From: Zunongwangia profunda SM-A87
GTDB taxonomy: Bacteria; Bacteroidota; Bacteroidia; Flavobacteriales; Flavobacteriaceae
Direction of reading: 5' to 3'
Length of the DNA: 64,000 bases
NCBI RefSeq assembly: GCF_000023465.1
Contig: NC_014041.1
Coordinates: 2,424,001 to 2,488,000 of the forward strand
The notes beneath the pieces were generated by a model. The model worked only from the letters and a program-made list of their open reading frames with translations, was not told where the DNA came from and searched no databases. The position numbers and the translations under genes are program-made. This document shows positions 45,195 through 54,503 of the stretch, one piece after another. Each line of letters opens with the position of its first letter. Position 1 is the stretch's first letter.

Positions 45195-45249
45195 TATTTT
45201 ATTTTCTATAAGTAGCGAATCTTTGTATAGCGGTTAAGTTGTGCAAAAT

Positions 45250-47676
45250 ATGAAATCATGTTACCACTGTGGCGAAGCTTGTAAAAGCGATGCCCTTATG
45301 TACGATCAGAAAGATTTTTGTTGTCATGGATGTAAAACAGTTTACGAAATTTTAAGTAGTAATGATCTCGATTATTATTATGCTCTTGATGAGCGTCCTG
45401 GAATTTCTCCTAAAACACAATTAGGAAAATTCGATTTTCTAAATAGCGCAGAGATTGTAGAAAAACTACTTGAATTTAAAAGTGCAGAGGTTTGTATCGT
45501 AAATCTGCTTATTCCAGAAATTCATTGTAGTTCGTGTATCTGGGTGTTAGAAAACCTTTCTAAACTTCATCCTGGGATTAAAAACTCACAGGTTAATTTT
45601 CCTGAAAAAACATTAAGAATCCATTTTTCCGCAGAAAAAATTACATTTCTGCAGTTGGTAGAGCTACTATGCAAATTAGGTTATGAGCCTTACATTTCAC
45701 TTTCAGATAGCGATAAAAAAGAACGCAATATCGACCGAAGTTTAATCTATAAACTTGGTGTCGCCGGTTTTGCTTTTGGGAATATCATGTTTTTATCGTT
45801 TCCAGAATATTTTGAGGTTAAAGAATTTTGGCTGGATCAATTTAAATATGTGTTTCGCTGGTTGATGTTTGCCTTTAGTTTGCCGGTAGTATTTTATTCA
45901 GCAAGCACCTATTTTATTTCAGCATTTAAAGGTCTAAAATCAGGAATCTTAAATATCGATGTTCCCATAGCTTTAGGAATTACCGTGTTGTTTTTAAGAA
46001 GTAGTTTTGAAGTCGTTTTCGATTTAGGGACTGGATTTTTTGATAGTCTTTCTGGTTTGGTGTTTTTCTTATTGTTGGGAAGGTTCTTTCAGCAAAAAAC
46101 CTATTCTTACCTGTCTTTTGAACGGGATTATAAATCCTATTTCCCGATTGGAGTGACAAGAATTAATCATCAAAACACCCAAAATCAAAATGAAGAGCAG
46201 GTAGAAGTTTATAAGCTTAGAAAAGGTGATAAGATACTCATTAGAAACAACGAATTAATTCCTGTAGATGCAAGATTAATGGAAGGCGAAGCTTTAATAG
46301 ATTATAGCTTCGTGACCGGAGAAGCTGTGCCGGTTTCGATCCAAAAAGGCGATAAAATCTATGCAGGTGGTAAGCAAACCGCAGGTTTGCTTCAGGTAGA
46401 AGTGCTAAAACCCGTAGAGCAATCCTATTTAACGCAGTTATGGAACAACGAGGTTTTCGATAAAAACTTTAAAGGAAGTTTTCAGGATCTTACCAATAAA
46501 ATAAGCGGGTATTTTACAAAAGCGATTTTAAGCATATCGATTTTAGCAACTATAGTTTGGTATTTTATTGATCCATCGATGATCCCGCAGGTATTTACGG
46601 CAGTTCTTATTATTGCCTGTCCTTGTGCACTGGCTTTAGCGGCTCCCTTCACTTTAGGTAATTTACTTAGGATTTTTGGTCAGCATAAATTCTATTTAAA
46701 AGAAGCGAACATTATCGAGAAAATGGCCAATATCGATGCAGTGGTTTTTGATAAAACCGGGACACTTACTTCAACCAAAAAAAATAAAATCACTTACGAG
46801 GGGGATTTGCTTACGGAAGAAGAAAAATCATTGTTAAACAGTACGTTAAGAGCTTCTAATCATCCATTAAGTCGATCTCTTTATGAAATTTTAGAGCAAA
46901 ATGATATCAGAACACTTGATTCTTTTACAGAAGAGGTAGGGAAAGGAATGGAAGCTTTTGCAAATCAAAATTCGATAAAAATAGGGGCTTTTACATATGT
47001 CACTAAACTTAATAAATGGAAGCAGGCACAATTAAACCAAACCGCGGTTCATATTAGTACCAATGATCACTACAAAGGCCGATATATTTTAAAAAATGAA
47101 TATAGGGATAATATTGGCCACTTATTTAAAACCTTAGAGAAAAACAAACAATTGTTTGTACTTTCTGGAGATAATGATGGTGAGCGTAAAAGCCTCGAAA
47201 AGTTGTTACCATTAACCACCAAAATGAGCTTTAACCAAAAGCCCCAGGATAAACTGCAGTTTATTAAAAAACTTCAGGAAGAAGGTCGATCTGTAATGAT
47301 GATTGGGGATGGCTTAAACGATGCAGGAGCATTAAAACAAAGTGATGTTGGCGTAGTAATTTCAGAAAATATTAATGTTTTCTCCCCGGCTTGTGATGCC
47401 ATTTTAGACGCCTCGGTATTCAGCAAAATAAGTCAGTTTTTTAGCCTTGCCAATAGCGGTCACCGTATTATAAAATTCAGTTTTTTGCTATCGCTTTTCT
47501 ATAATCTTATAGGGCTTGGATTTGCAGTTACAGGACATCTTTCGCCCATCGTAGCTGCTATTTTAATGCCTCTAAGTTCGATAAGTATTGTGGCTTTTAC
47601 AACCATAAGTTCCCAGTTTTCAGCAAAAAGAATTATGCGACAAACGTCTAAAAGCCAGAATAAATACAAAACCTGA
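45250..47676 (+). CDS. ccoI: cbb3-oxidase copper P1B-type ATPase
   Basis: An 808-residue heavy-metal ATPase of the CcoI/FixI group, which loads copper into cbb3 oxidase. The N-terminus is a zinc-finger-like metal-binding domain (CYHCGEAC and FCCHGC), followed by an HMA domain with HCSSC, eight transmembrane helices with the CPC motif in CPCALALA, the phosphorylated Asp in DKTGTLT and the hinge GDGLNDAGAL. I chose ATG 45250, since the in-frame GTG at 45241 adds only three residues. It is the first gene of the cbb3 operon, behind the FNR box. Confidence 0.93.
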   Translation: MKSCYHCGEACKSDALMYDQKDFCCHGCKTVYEILSSNDLDYYYALDERPGISPKTQLGKFDFLNSAEIVEKLLEFKSAEVCIVNLLIPEIHCSSCIWVLENLSKLHPGIKNSQVNFPEKTLRIHFSAEKITFLQLVELLCKLGYEPYISLSDSDKKERNIDRSLIYKLGVAGFAFGNIMFLSFPEYFEVKEFWLDQFKYVFRWLMFAFSLPVVFYSASTYFISAFKGLKSGILNIDVPIALGITVLFLRSSFEVVFDLGTGFFDSLSGLVFFLLLGRFFQQKTYSYLSFERDYKSYFPIGVTRINHQNTQNQNEEQVEVYKLRKGDKILIRNNELIPVDARLMEGEALIDYSFVTGEAVPVSIQKGDKIYAGGKQTAGLLQVEVLKPVEQSYLTQLWNNEVFDKNFKGSFQDLTNKISGYFTKAILSISILATIVWYFIDPSMIPQVFTAVLIIACPCALALAAPFTLGNLLRIFGQHKFYLKEANIIEKMANIDAVVFDKTGTLTSTKKNKITYEGDLLTEEEKSLLNSTLRASNHPLSRSLYEILEQNDIRTLDSFTEEVGKGMEAFANQNSIKIGAFTYVTKLNKWKQAQLNQTAVHISTNDHYKGRYILKNEYRDNIGHLFKTLEKNKQLFVLSGDNDGERKSLEKLLPLTTKMSFNQKPQDKLQFIKKLQEEGRSVMMIGDGLNDAGALKQSDVGVVISENINVFSPACDAILDASVFSKISQFFSLANSGHRIIKFSFLLSLFYNLIGLGFAVTGHLSPIVAAILMPLSSISIVAFTTISSQFSAKRIMRQTSKSQNKYKT

Positions 47677-47730
47677 TAAATGTCATTTTATGCCTTCTCG
47701 ATGGGCAATATTTTTACAAAAAATTAAGAA

Positions 47731-47910
47731 ATGAATATCATCTACGTGTTGCTGAGTATTAGTGTGGTCGTAGCGCTTGTCTTTTTTATTGCCTTTATTA
47801 TATCGGTAAAAAGAGGTCAATACGACGATACCTACACCCCGTCTGTAAGAATACTGTTTGAAGATGAAATTATTGATAGTAAAGAAAAATCTAAAATCAC
47901 CGATAAATAA
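47731..47910 (+). CDS. ccoS: cbb3-type oxidase assembly protein CcoS
   Basis: A 59-residue protein too short for most ORF lists. It has one transmembrane helix (about 4-24), followed by the CcoS signature region SVKRGQYDD, then an acidic tail (RILFEDE). CcoS is needed to insert cofactors into the cbb3 catalytic subunit. It lies 54 bases after ccoI and 15 bases before ccoNO, its standard place. The RGQYDD-type motif and the context make the call firm. Confidence 0.92.
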   Translation: MNIIYVLLSISVVVALVFFIAFIISVKRGQYDDTYTPSVRILFEDEIIDSKEKSKITDK

Positions 47911-47925
47911 TTTGTTTATAATCTT

Positions 47926-50163
47926 ATGGAAAAAGAGCAGTTTTATTACGACAACAAGATCGTAAGGAAATTTATCAATGCCACTGTATTTTGGGGTATT
48001 GTGGGAATGAGTGTAGGGCTTCTACTTGCTTTTATGTTTTTGTTTCCTAATCTAACCGATGGAATTTCATGGCTTAGTTTTGGGCGTTTACGACCCTTGC
48101 ATACCAATGCCGTGATTTTTGCCTTCGTAGGAAACGCAATTTTTGCTGGAGTGTATTATTCTACTCAGCGTCTTTTAAAAGCAAGAATGTGGAGTGATGC
48201 GCTTAGTAACTTTAACTTTTGGGGCTGGCAGGCGATCATTGTTGCAGCAGCCATAACCTTACCTTTAGGCTATACCACATCTAAAGAATATGCTGAACTT
48301 GAATGGCCAATTGATATTAGTATCGCCTTAGTTTGGGTAGCTTTTGGAGCCAACCTAATTGGAACTATCTTAAAACGTAGACAGCGGCATTTATATGTAG
48401 CGATTTGGTTTTATCTGGCCACTTTTGTAACCGTAGCTGTATTGCATATTGTTAACAGTATAGAATTGCCGGTAAGTGCTTTAAAAAGTTACTCGGTTTA
48501 TGCCGGGGTACAGGATGCTTTGGTACAGTGGTGGTACGGGCATAATGCCGTTGCCTTTTTCCTAACGACGCCGTTTCTTGGATTAATGTATTATTTTGTT
48601 CCGAAAGCGGCTAACAGACCAGTCTATTCTTACCGATTATCTATTGTTCACTTTTGGTCACTGATTTTTATTTATATCTGGGCTGGGCCGCACCACTTAT
48701 TATATTCTGCATTACCAGATTGGGCACAAAATTTAGGGGTAGCTTTTTCTGTAATGTTAATTGCTCCATCATGGGGAGGAATGATAAACGGTTTATTAAC
48801 CCTTCGTGGCGCCTGGGATAAGGTAAGAACAGATCCTGTCCTTAAATTTATGGTAGTGGCTATTACCGGTTATGGTATGGCTACTTTCGAAGGACCAATG
48901 CTTTCTCTTAAAAACGTAAATGCGATTGCACACTTTAGTGACTGGATTATTGCACACGTGCATGTGGGAGCTTTAGCATGGAATGGTTTCTTAACCTTTG
49001 GTATGATCTACTGGTTGGTACCAAGGTTATTTAAGACTAAACTATGGTCTGTAAAATTAGCAAATGCTCATTTTTGGATTGGAACTCTTGGTATTATAAT
49101 GTACGCGCTACCAATGTATGTAGCTGGATTTGTACAGGCTTCTATGTGGAAACAATTTAATCCTGATGGTACATTAACTTATGGTAACTTCTTAGAAACA
49201 CTTACTGAAATTATCCCAATGTACTGGATGAGAGCGATTGGTGGTAGTTTGTATATCGTAGGGGCTTTTATTGCACTTTATAATGTATATAGAACTGCAA
49301 AACAAGGGAGTAAAGTTACAGATGAGTTGGCAGAAGCTGCCCCGCTTGCTAAGATTACCAGTAAGAGAACTTCAAAAGAAGGCTATCATACCTGGTTAGA
49401 ACGAAGACCGGTAAAACTAACCATTTTTGCAACTATCGCAATTTTGATTGGTGGTATGGTTCAGATTATCCCTTCTTTGATGGTAGACGAATATGTTCCG
49501 GTAATTTCAAGTGTAAAACCATATACCCCGCTAGAACTAGAAGGTCGTGATTTATATATACGTGAGGGCTGTGTTGGATGTCACTCCCAAATGATTCGTC
49601 CTTTCCGTAGTGAAGTAGAGCGTTATGGTGAATACTCTAAATCTGGAGAATATGTGTATGACCATCCATTTTTATGGGGTAGTAAGCGTACTGGTCCCGA
49701 TTTATTCAGGGTTGGTGGTAAATACTCAGATAACTGGCATTTAAATCACCTTTACGATCCACAAAGTACTTCTTCGGGTTCTATTATGCCATCTTATAAA
49801 TGGTTGCTAAATAGAGAATTAGACAAGTCGTCTACCGAAGATAAAATGGAAGCTATGGTAAGTCTGGGCGTACCTTATACTCAGGCCGAGATCGACAGAG
49901 CGCAACAGTGGATGATCGAGCAGGGAACACAAATTGAGAAAAACCTTTATAGTGATCCAGATTTTGCCAAAACCTACGAGGCAGATAAGATTTATGCTAA
50001 GGAAAATGGTGAAGAATTTGTAGAAATGCGTAATCGAGAGATTGTTGCTTTAATCGCTTACCTACAACGCTTAGGTACAGATATTAAGGTGAAGAATGTA
50101 GATGAAGCTCAGGAAGCCGATATCCTTGGGGAATCGAGAGGTGGCTTAGGAGTTATCCAATAA
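47926..50163 (+). CDS. ccoNO: cbb3-type cytochrome c oxidase, fused subunits I and II
   Basis: A 745-residue fusion of CcoN, the twelve-helix heme-copper catalytic subunit (about 1-475), and CcoO, the membrane-anchored monoheme cytochrome c (about 485-745). The CcoN part has the metal-ligand regions [12 protein letters not shown] and [14 protein letters not shown]; the CcoO part has the heme site C549-x-x-C552-H553 in [13 protein letters not shown]. The fusion is usual in Bacteroidetes. The enzyme reduces O2 to water with high affinity and pumps protons. It is the structural core of the operon ccoI-S-NO-Q-P-G-H. Confidence 0.96.
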   Translation: MEKEQFYYDNKIVRKFINATVFWGIVGMSVGLLLAFMFLFPNLTDGISWLSFGRLRPLHTNAVIFAFVGNAIFAGVYYSTQRLLKARMWSDALSNFNFWGWQAIIVAAAITLPLGYTTSKEYAELEWPIDISIALVWVAFGANLIGTILKRRQRHLYVAIWFYLATFVTVAVLHIVNSIELPVSALKSYSVYAGVQDALVQWWYGHNAVAFFLTTPFLGLMYYFVPKAANRPVYSYRLSIVHFWSLIFIYIWAGPHHLLYSALPDWAQNLGVAFSVMLIAPSWGGMINGLLTLRGAWDKVRTDPVLKFMVVAITGYGMATFEGPMLSLKNVNAIAHFSDWIIAHVHVGALAWNGFLTFGMIYWLVPRLFKTKLWSVKLANAHFWIGTLGIIMYALPMYVAGFVQASMWKQFNPDGTLTYGNFLETLTEIIPMYWMRAIGGSLYIVGAFIALYNVYRTAKQGSKVTDELAEAAPLAKITSKRTSKEGYHTWLERRPVKLTIFATIAILIGGMVQIIPSLMVDEYVPVISSVKPYTPLELEGRDLYIREGCVGCHSQMIRPFRSEVERYGEYSKSGEYVYDHPFLWGSKRTGPDLFRVGGKYSDNWHLNHLYDPQSTSSGSIMPSYKWLLNRELDKSSTEDKMEAMVSLGVPYTQAEIDRAQQWMIEQGTQIEKNLYSDPDFAKTYEADKIYAKENGEEFVEMRNREIVALIAYLQRLGTDIKVKNVDEAQEADILGESRGGLGVIQ

Positions 50164-50199
50164 TGTTCAGCTAAAGTTATAAATAAAATAAACTAAATC

Positions 50200-50385
50200 A
50201 TGCTAAAATTTATAAAAGGAAATCTGGAAAGTATCGATGGGGTAGCGGTTTACCCCATGATCTCTCTGCTGATATTCTTCATTTTTTTCGTAGCTCTTTT
50301 TGGATGGGTAATCACCGCAAAGAAAGAGCATATAAAACAAGTGAGTAACATTCCTCTAGAGGATGATAATCAGGAGATATTATGA
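50200..50385 (+). CDS. ccoQ: cbb3 oxidase subunit CcoQ
   Basis: A 61-residue protein with one transmembrane helix (about 18-40) ending in GWVITAKKEHIKQ, then an acidic tail. CcoQ stabilises cbb3 oxidase assembly. Its gene overlaps ccoP by the four bases ATGA, showing translational coupling. Identification rests on size, single helix and position between ccoNO and ccoP. Confidence 0.88.
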   Translation: MLKFIKGNLESIDGVAVYPMISLLIFFIFFVALFGWVITAKKEHIKQVSNIPLEDDNQEIL

Positions 50386-51359
50386 GAAATACGGCATCAT
50401 ATTTAAGAGTTATCACAATTACTGTTCTGGCATTTGTTTTTCTGGAACTTACTATAGAATCTTCAGAAGAATGGGCGTTTATGGAATATCCTATCATCTG
50501 GGCCGTTCTGGGGATCTTACTTGTTTTTGGAATCGCAATGGAAGTTGTTTTGGCTAGTATTACTTCGGTTTTATTCAGAAGTTTAACTCCAGAAGCTCAG
50601 GAGCGTTACCTTCAGCAACAATCATTAAGAAAAAAGAATCGATTTGCTAAGCTAAAAGCGTTCTGGAAAAAAATGAACGATAGCAAACCTGTTGAAGAAG
50701 AAGAAGAAATTATTCTTGATCACAATTATGATGGTATTCAGGAGTTGGATAATAACCTTCCGCCATGGTGGATATATGGTTTTTACGCAACTATGGTATT
50801 TGCTGCGGTATATCTGGTAAGACATCACATTTTTAATGCTCCAGATCAAAAAGAAGAATATATCGCAGAGGTCGCATCAGCAAAAAAAGCGATCGAAGAA
50901 TATAAAAAGACAGCCAAAGATTTAATAGATGTAAACACAGTAGAACTGTTAACTGGTGAGGAAGACATCAAAGCAGGTTCCGCCATTTTTGCAGGTAATT
51001 GTGTTGCATGTCATAAGGAAGATGCCGGTGGTGGTATTGGCCCAAACTTAACCGATGACTACTGGATACTGGGTGGTGGTATTAAAAATGTTTTCAATAC
51101 TATTTCTGAAGGGGGGCGTCCTGGGAAGGGAATGGTATCCTGGAAAACAGATTTAAAACCGGGGGAAATCGCTCAGGTAGCCAGTTATGTCCTTAGCTTG
51201 CATGGTACCACACCGGCAGATCCTAAAGAACCCCAGGGCGATCTTTACGTAGATGAAAATGCTCCTATAAAGGAAGCAGATGTTGAAGTTTCAGCTGATT
51301 CAACTTCTATCGAAGTAATGATGGAAGATCAAGCGGTAGAGAAGGAATTTGAAAAATAA
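50382..51359 (+). CDS. ccoP: cbb3 oxidase subunit CcoP, single-heme form
   Basis: A 325-residue membrane-bound cytochrome c. Two transmembrane regions (about 8-55 and 128-148) flank a charged cytoplasmic loop, and a periplasmic c-type cytochrome domain follows (about 190-275). Only one CxxCH is present: C207-x-x-C210-H211 (NCVACHKED). Proteobacterial CcoP normally has two hemes, so this is a shorter electron path into the enzyme. The segment NLPPWWIYGF before the second helix is the normal CcoP signature. The C-terminal tail (about 280-325) is acidic and low in complexity. Confidence 0.93.
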   Translation: MRNTASYLRVITITVLAFVFLELTIESSEEWAFMEYPIIWAVLGILLVFGIAMEVVLASITSVLFRSLTPEAQERYLQQQSLRKKNRFAKLKAFWKKMNDSKPVEEEEEIILDHNYDGIQELDNNLPPWWIYGFYATMVFAAVYLVRHHIFNAPDQKEEYIAEVASAKKAIEEYKKTAKDLIDVNTVELLTGEEDIKAGSAIFAGNCVACHKEDAGGGIGPNLTDDYWILGGGIKNVFNTISEGGRPGKGMVSWKTDLKPGEIAQVASYVLSLHGTTPADPKEPQGDLYVDENAPIKEADVEVSADSTSIEVMMEDQAVEKEFEK

Positions 51360-51365
51360 ACAAAT

Positions 51366-51395
51366 CCAGAGTCGAGCTTCTAAAGTCGACTCTGG
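51366..51395. promoter_or_regulatory. intra-operon hairpin between ccoP and ccoG
   Basis: CCAGAGTCGA (51366-51375) and TCGACTCTGG (51386-51395) form a perfect 10-bp stem with a 10-base loop. No T-run follows, and a second small dyad CTCAC/GTGAG (51403-51416) comes just before ccoG. It may protect the upstream structural-gene mRNA or reduce read-through into the assembly genes. Confidence 0.6.
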
Positions 51396-51424
51396 TTAAT
51401 CACTCACATTAGTGAGAATATGTT

Positions 51425-52846
51425 ATGAGCACGATCCCCGAAAATAATTTTAGAGATTCTATTGGAACTATAAACCAGGAAGGTAAAAGGGCGTGGATAT
51501 TTCCTAAAAAGCCTTCTGGTAAATTTTACAAATATCGAAAGCTGGTAAGTTATCTACTGCTGGCTATATTATTTGCTGCTCCATTTATAAAAATTAACGG
51601 CAATCAGTTTCTGTTATTCAACGTATTAGAGCGTCGTTTCAATTTTTTTGGATATCCTTTCTGGCCACAGGATTTTTATCTGGTGGTGATCATGATGATT
51701 ATAGGGGTAGTCTTCGTGATTTTATTTACTGTGGCCTTTGGAAGGATATTTTGTGGTTGGATTTGCCCGCAAACCATCTTTATGGAAATGGTTTTTCGCC
51801 GAATCGAATATTGGATAGAGGGTGATCGCGGTAAACAACTACGTTTGGCAAAACAATCCTGGGATGCCGAAAAGATTAGGAAAAAAGGCCTAAAATGGAT
51901 TATTTTCTTCATTATTTCGTTTTTAATAGCAAACATCTTTCTGGCTTATATCATTAGTAGTGATCAGCTTTTGGAATACATCACTGAAGGGCCTGCAGAA
52001 AACATAAGCACTTTTATTTCTCTGCTAATTTTCACGGGGGTTTTCTACTTTATTTTTACATGGTTTAGAGAACAGGTTTGCATCATTGCCTGTCCTTATG
52101 GTAGGCTTCAGGGAGTATTGCTAGATAACCGATCGATTATTGTAGCCTACGATCATAAACGTGGAGAAAAAGAAAAGGGAAGAGCTAAGTTCAGAAAAAA
52201 TGAAGATCGTCAGGCTACCGGGAAAGGTGATTGTATCGACTGTTTACAGTGCGTACAGGTTTGCCCAACGGGGATTGATATTAGAAACGGAACACAACTG
52301 GAATGTGTAAATTGTACAGCATGCATCGATGCTTGCGATTCGATGATGGAGGCGGTAAACCTTCCTATAGGTCTTATTCGTTATGCAAGTGAAGAGAACA
52401 TTGAGAAGAAAGCCAAATTCAAATTTACACCCAGGTTAAAAGGCTACACTACGGTTTTAGTGATTTTAATAGGCGTTTTAACAGGGATGTTATTTCTAAG
52501 AAATGATGTTGAAGCCAGGATTTTACGCTTACCGGGACAACTCTACGAGCATCAGCAGGATAACAGGATCAGCAATGTATTTACCTTTAAACTGGTGAAT
52601 AAAACTACCGAAGATATCGAAAATGTTCAGTTAAAATTAATCTCTCATAAAGGTGAAGTACGATTGGTAAAAAGTGATAGCCTTATTGTACCAAAACAGG
52701 GATTTGCTGAAGGAACTTTATTTATCGAGATCCCGGCGGCTTCTTTAAAAGGAGAGAAAGAAAAACTAAAAATAGGGGTATACAGTAATAACAAATTAAT
52801 AGAAACTACCACAACCAATTTCCTTGGTCCACGTAGTTATCGATAA
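51425..52846 (+). CDS. ccoG: cytochrome c oxidase accessory protein CcoG
   Basis: A 473-residue membrane iron-sulfur protein of the CcoG/FixG family, thought to act in copper reduction for cbb3 assembly. Several transmembrane helices (about 40-60, 88-110, 160-178, 195-215 and 340-358) surround cysteine motifs: CGWICPQTIFME, CIIACPYGRLQG, and two [4Fe-4S] sets CIDCLQCVQVCPTG and CVNCTACIDACD. The C-terminal periplasmic domain (about 375-473) is Ig-like, as in the family. The gene follows ccoP after the hairpin and precedes ccoH by 11 bases. Confidence 0.95.
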   Translation: MSTIPENNFRDSIGTINQEGKRAWIFPKKPSGKFYKYRKLVSYLLLAILFAAPFIKINGNQFLLFNVLERRFNFFGYPFWPQDFYLVVIMMIIGVVFVILFTVAFGRIFCGWICPQTIFMEMVFRRIEYWIEGDRGKQLRLAKQSWDAEKIRKKGLKWIIFFIISFLIANIFLAYIISSDQLLEYITEGPAENISTFISLLIFTGVFYFIFTWFREQVCIIACPYGRLQGVLLDNRSIIVAYDHKRGEKEKGRAKFRKNEDRQATGKGDCIDCLQCVQVCPTGIDIRNGTQLECVNCTACIDACDSMMEAVNLPIGLIRYASEENIEKKAKFKFTPRLKGYTTVLVILIGVLTGMLFLRNDVEARILRLPGQLYEHQQDNRISNVFTFKLVNKTTEDIENVQLKLISHKGEVRLVKSDSLIVPKQGFAEGTLFIEIPAASLKGEKEKLKIGVYSNNKLIETTTTNFLGPRSYR

Positions 52847-52857
52847 AATATAGTATT

Positions 52858-53298
52858 ATGAAATTTAATTGGGGAACCGGACTCGCAATTGGCATGTTTT
52901 GCTTTATTGGATTTATCATGTTTATGGTGATAAAAATGAGTACCGACGATAAATACGAATACGATCTTGTAGTTGAAGATTACTACGGAAAAGAATTGCG
53001 CTTTCAGCAGGAAATAGATGCAGAAAAGAATTTGAAGCTTTTTTCCGAAGAAATTACAGGAAAGAAAACAACAGAAGGTTATGAACTTAGTTTTCCTAAA
53101 ACCGAAGGTGAAATAAAAGGAACAGTAAACTTATATCGACCTTCCAATAAGAAACTTGATTTTATTATTCCGTTAGAATTATCTGAAGATAAAATTGTCA
53201 TTCCTGAAGCACAATTAATCGATGGACGCTGGGATATTTCCGTAGAAATGACCTACCAGGGAAAAGACATTTTGTTTAAAAAATCCATTACGTATTAG
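52858..53298 (+). CDS. ccoH: cbb3 oxidase assembly protein CcoH (FixH)
   Basis: A 146-residue protein with one N-terminal transmembrane helix (about 5-25, GTGLAIGMFCFIGFIMFM) and a periplasmic beta-rich domain starting YDLVVEDYYGKELRFQQEID, the FixH opening. The DGRWDISVEMTYQGKDILFKK end is also typical. It is required for the stability of cbb3 oxidase. It lies 11 bases after ccoG and two bases before the SafE-like gene. Confidence 0.92.
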   Translation: MKFNWGTGLAIGMFCFIGFIMFMVIKMSTDDKYEYDLVVEDYYGKELRFQQEIDAEKNLKLFSEEITGKKTTEGYELSFPKTEGEIKGTVNLYRPSNKKLDFIIPLELSEDKIVIPEAQLIDGRWDISVEMTYQGKDILFKKSITY

Positions 53299-53300
53299 AT

Positions 53301-54041
53301 ATGCTTATCAGCGGGTTTATATTCGGACTTTTAGGTAGTTTTCATTGTATTGGGATGTGCGGTCCCATAGCCTTTCTATTACCTTTAAGCAGGGATAAAA
53401 AGCCCTTGATGTTCCTTCAATTATTCCTCTATAATTTTGGACGGATCTTATCGTATGCCATAATCGGATTATTATTTGGTTTGCTTGGAAAAGGATTAAA
53501 CCTATTTGCGGCACAACAAAAACTGTCGATAGCCGTAGGAGTTTTGATGATTTTGACTGCTGTTTTTTCATTCAGAAGTATGAAATTTAATAAAATGGTA
53601 ACTCCTTTTTTTAGCATGATTAGTAGGTTAAAATCCAAAATAGGAGCAGGTTTAAAGAAAAAATCTCCAGATACTTTTCTCTCTATAGGCATGCTAAATG
53701 GCTTTTTACCATGTGGACTCGTTTATATGGCAATGCTTGGTGCCATTGCTGAGGCAAATGCTGGTTTTGGGGCTTTATATATGGTATTTTTTGGTTTAGG
53801 TACCATTCCGCTCATGACAGCAGTAGTGTTTCTAAGCAATACACTTTCAAGCGGTTTAAAAACCAGAGAAAGAATACGAAAACTAATACCAGTATTTATT
53901 GTTTTAACGGGTTTTTTATTTATTCTGCGTGGTTCAGGCCTTAATATTCCTTATCTATCTCCGGCAATGGCCAAAGGCAAAGTAGATGCCAAAATCGAAT
54001 GCCATGAACCAGTAAAAGTTTCGTTTGAGAAAAACACTTAG
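53301..54041 (+). CDS. TauE/SafE-family (UreH-domain) membrane protein, cbb3-linked
   Basis: A 246-residue membrane protein with about six helices. The first helix holds FHCIGMCGPIAF, and the fourth NGFLPCGLVYMAML; the paired Cys segments HCxGMCGP and PCG are characteristic of the UreH-type proteins placed next to ccoG/ccoH, which have been linked to copper supply. Only the neighbourhood supports a role in cbb3 maturation; sulfite export is not implied by the family name. It is the last gene of the cbb3 operon, two bases after ccoH. Confidence 0.85.
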   Translation: MLISGFIFGLLGSFHCIGMCGPIAFLLPLSRDKKPLMFLQLFLYNFGRILSYAIIGLLFGLLGKGLNLFAAQQKLSIAVGVLMILTAVFSFRSMKFNKMVTPFFSMISRLKSKIGAGLKKKSPDTFLSIGMLNGFLPCGLVYMAMLGAIAEANAGFGALYMVFFGLGTIPLMTAVVFLSNTLSSGLKTRERIRKLIPVFIVLTGFLFILRGSGLNIPYLSPAMAKGKVDAKIECHEPVKVSFEKNT

Positions 54042-54098
54042 GAAGTAGACAGCGGGCTATTTGAAAATTTACTAATGAACTGATTTTTCAAGAACCTT

Positions 54099-54138
54099 TA
54101 ACTTTCAAACTTTCAAACTTTCGAACTTTCAAACTTTA
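54099..54138 (+). repeat. 8-bp tandem repeat upstream of rnpB
   Basis: Five consecutive 8-base units close to AAACTTTC (TAACTTTC, AAACTTTC, AAACTTTC, GAACTTTC, AAACTTTA) lie between the cbb3 operon and rnpB. Such short repeats change copy number by slippage; here they sit about 37 bases before the rnpB -7 box. Confidence 0.85.
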
Positions 54139-54174
54139 AAGCTAATAACTCACTAAACATTCAACTTAAATAAA

Positions 54175-54182
54175 TACATTTG
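54175..54182 (+). promoter_or_regulatory. rnpB promoter -7 box
   Basis: TACATTTG is an exact match to the Bacteroidetes TAnnTTTG consensus, six bases before the first paired base of the RNase P RNA. No good TTG -33 element is seen. Confidence 0.72.
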
Positions 54183-54187
54183 CAGCC

Positions 54188-54503
54188 AAGCAGGTCGGCC
54201 CTATCGCTAAGTTCATATTTGTGGCTTAGAGGAAAGTCCGGACACCATAGAGCAGCATAGTGGGTAACGCCCACCGGTCGTGAGGCCAGGACAAGTGCAA
54301 CAGAAAGAATGTACAGGTAATGCTGTAGTGAAATCAGGTAAACTCTATGCGGTGCAATGCCATGTAAACCAACATTATCAAATTGCTCGTTTGTCGTTGG
54401 AGGGTAGGCAGCTAAAGGACTTTGGTAACAAAGTTCTAAGATAAATGACAAGGGCATCCTGATGAATTTCAGGGTGAACAGAATCCGGCTTACAGACCTG
54501 CTT
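54188..54503 (+). ncRNA. rnpB: RNase P RNA
   Basis: The catalytic RNA of RNase P, which matures tRNA 5' ends. The conserved core element GAGGAAAGTCCGGACACC (P4 5' strand and neighbours) begins near 54229, and the 3' counterpart ACAGAATCCGGCTTACAGA is near 54478-54496. The ends AAGCAGGTC (54188-54196) and GACCTGCTT (54495-54503) form helix P1 perfectly. Length of about 316 bases fits the type A RNA of Bacteroidetes. A T-run follows the end. The gene is transcribed from its own -7 box. Its 3' end overlaps the convergent GH16 gene by 14 bases. Confidence 0.97.

Noticed and set aside
50363-50557. 64-residue plus-strand ORF between ccoQ and ccoP
   Set aside because: It overlaps the start of ccoP in another frame; ccoP is clear from its heme site and membrane segments.
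54161-54457. 98-residue minus-strand ORF
   Set aside because: It lies across RNase P RNA, whose conserved elements and P1 helix explain the sequence.
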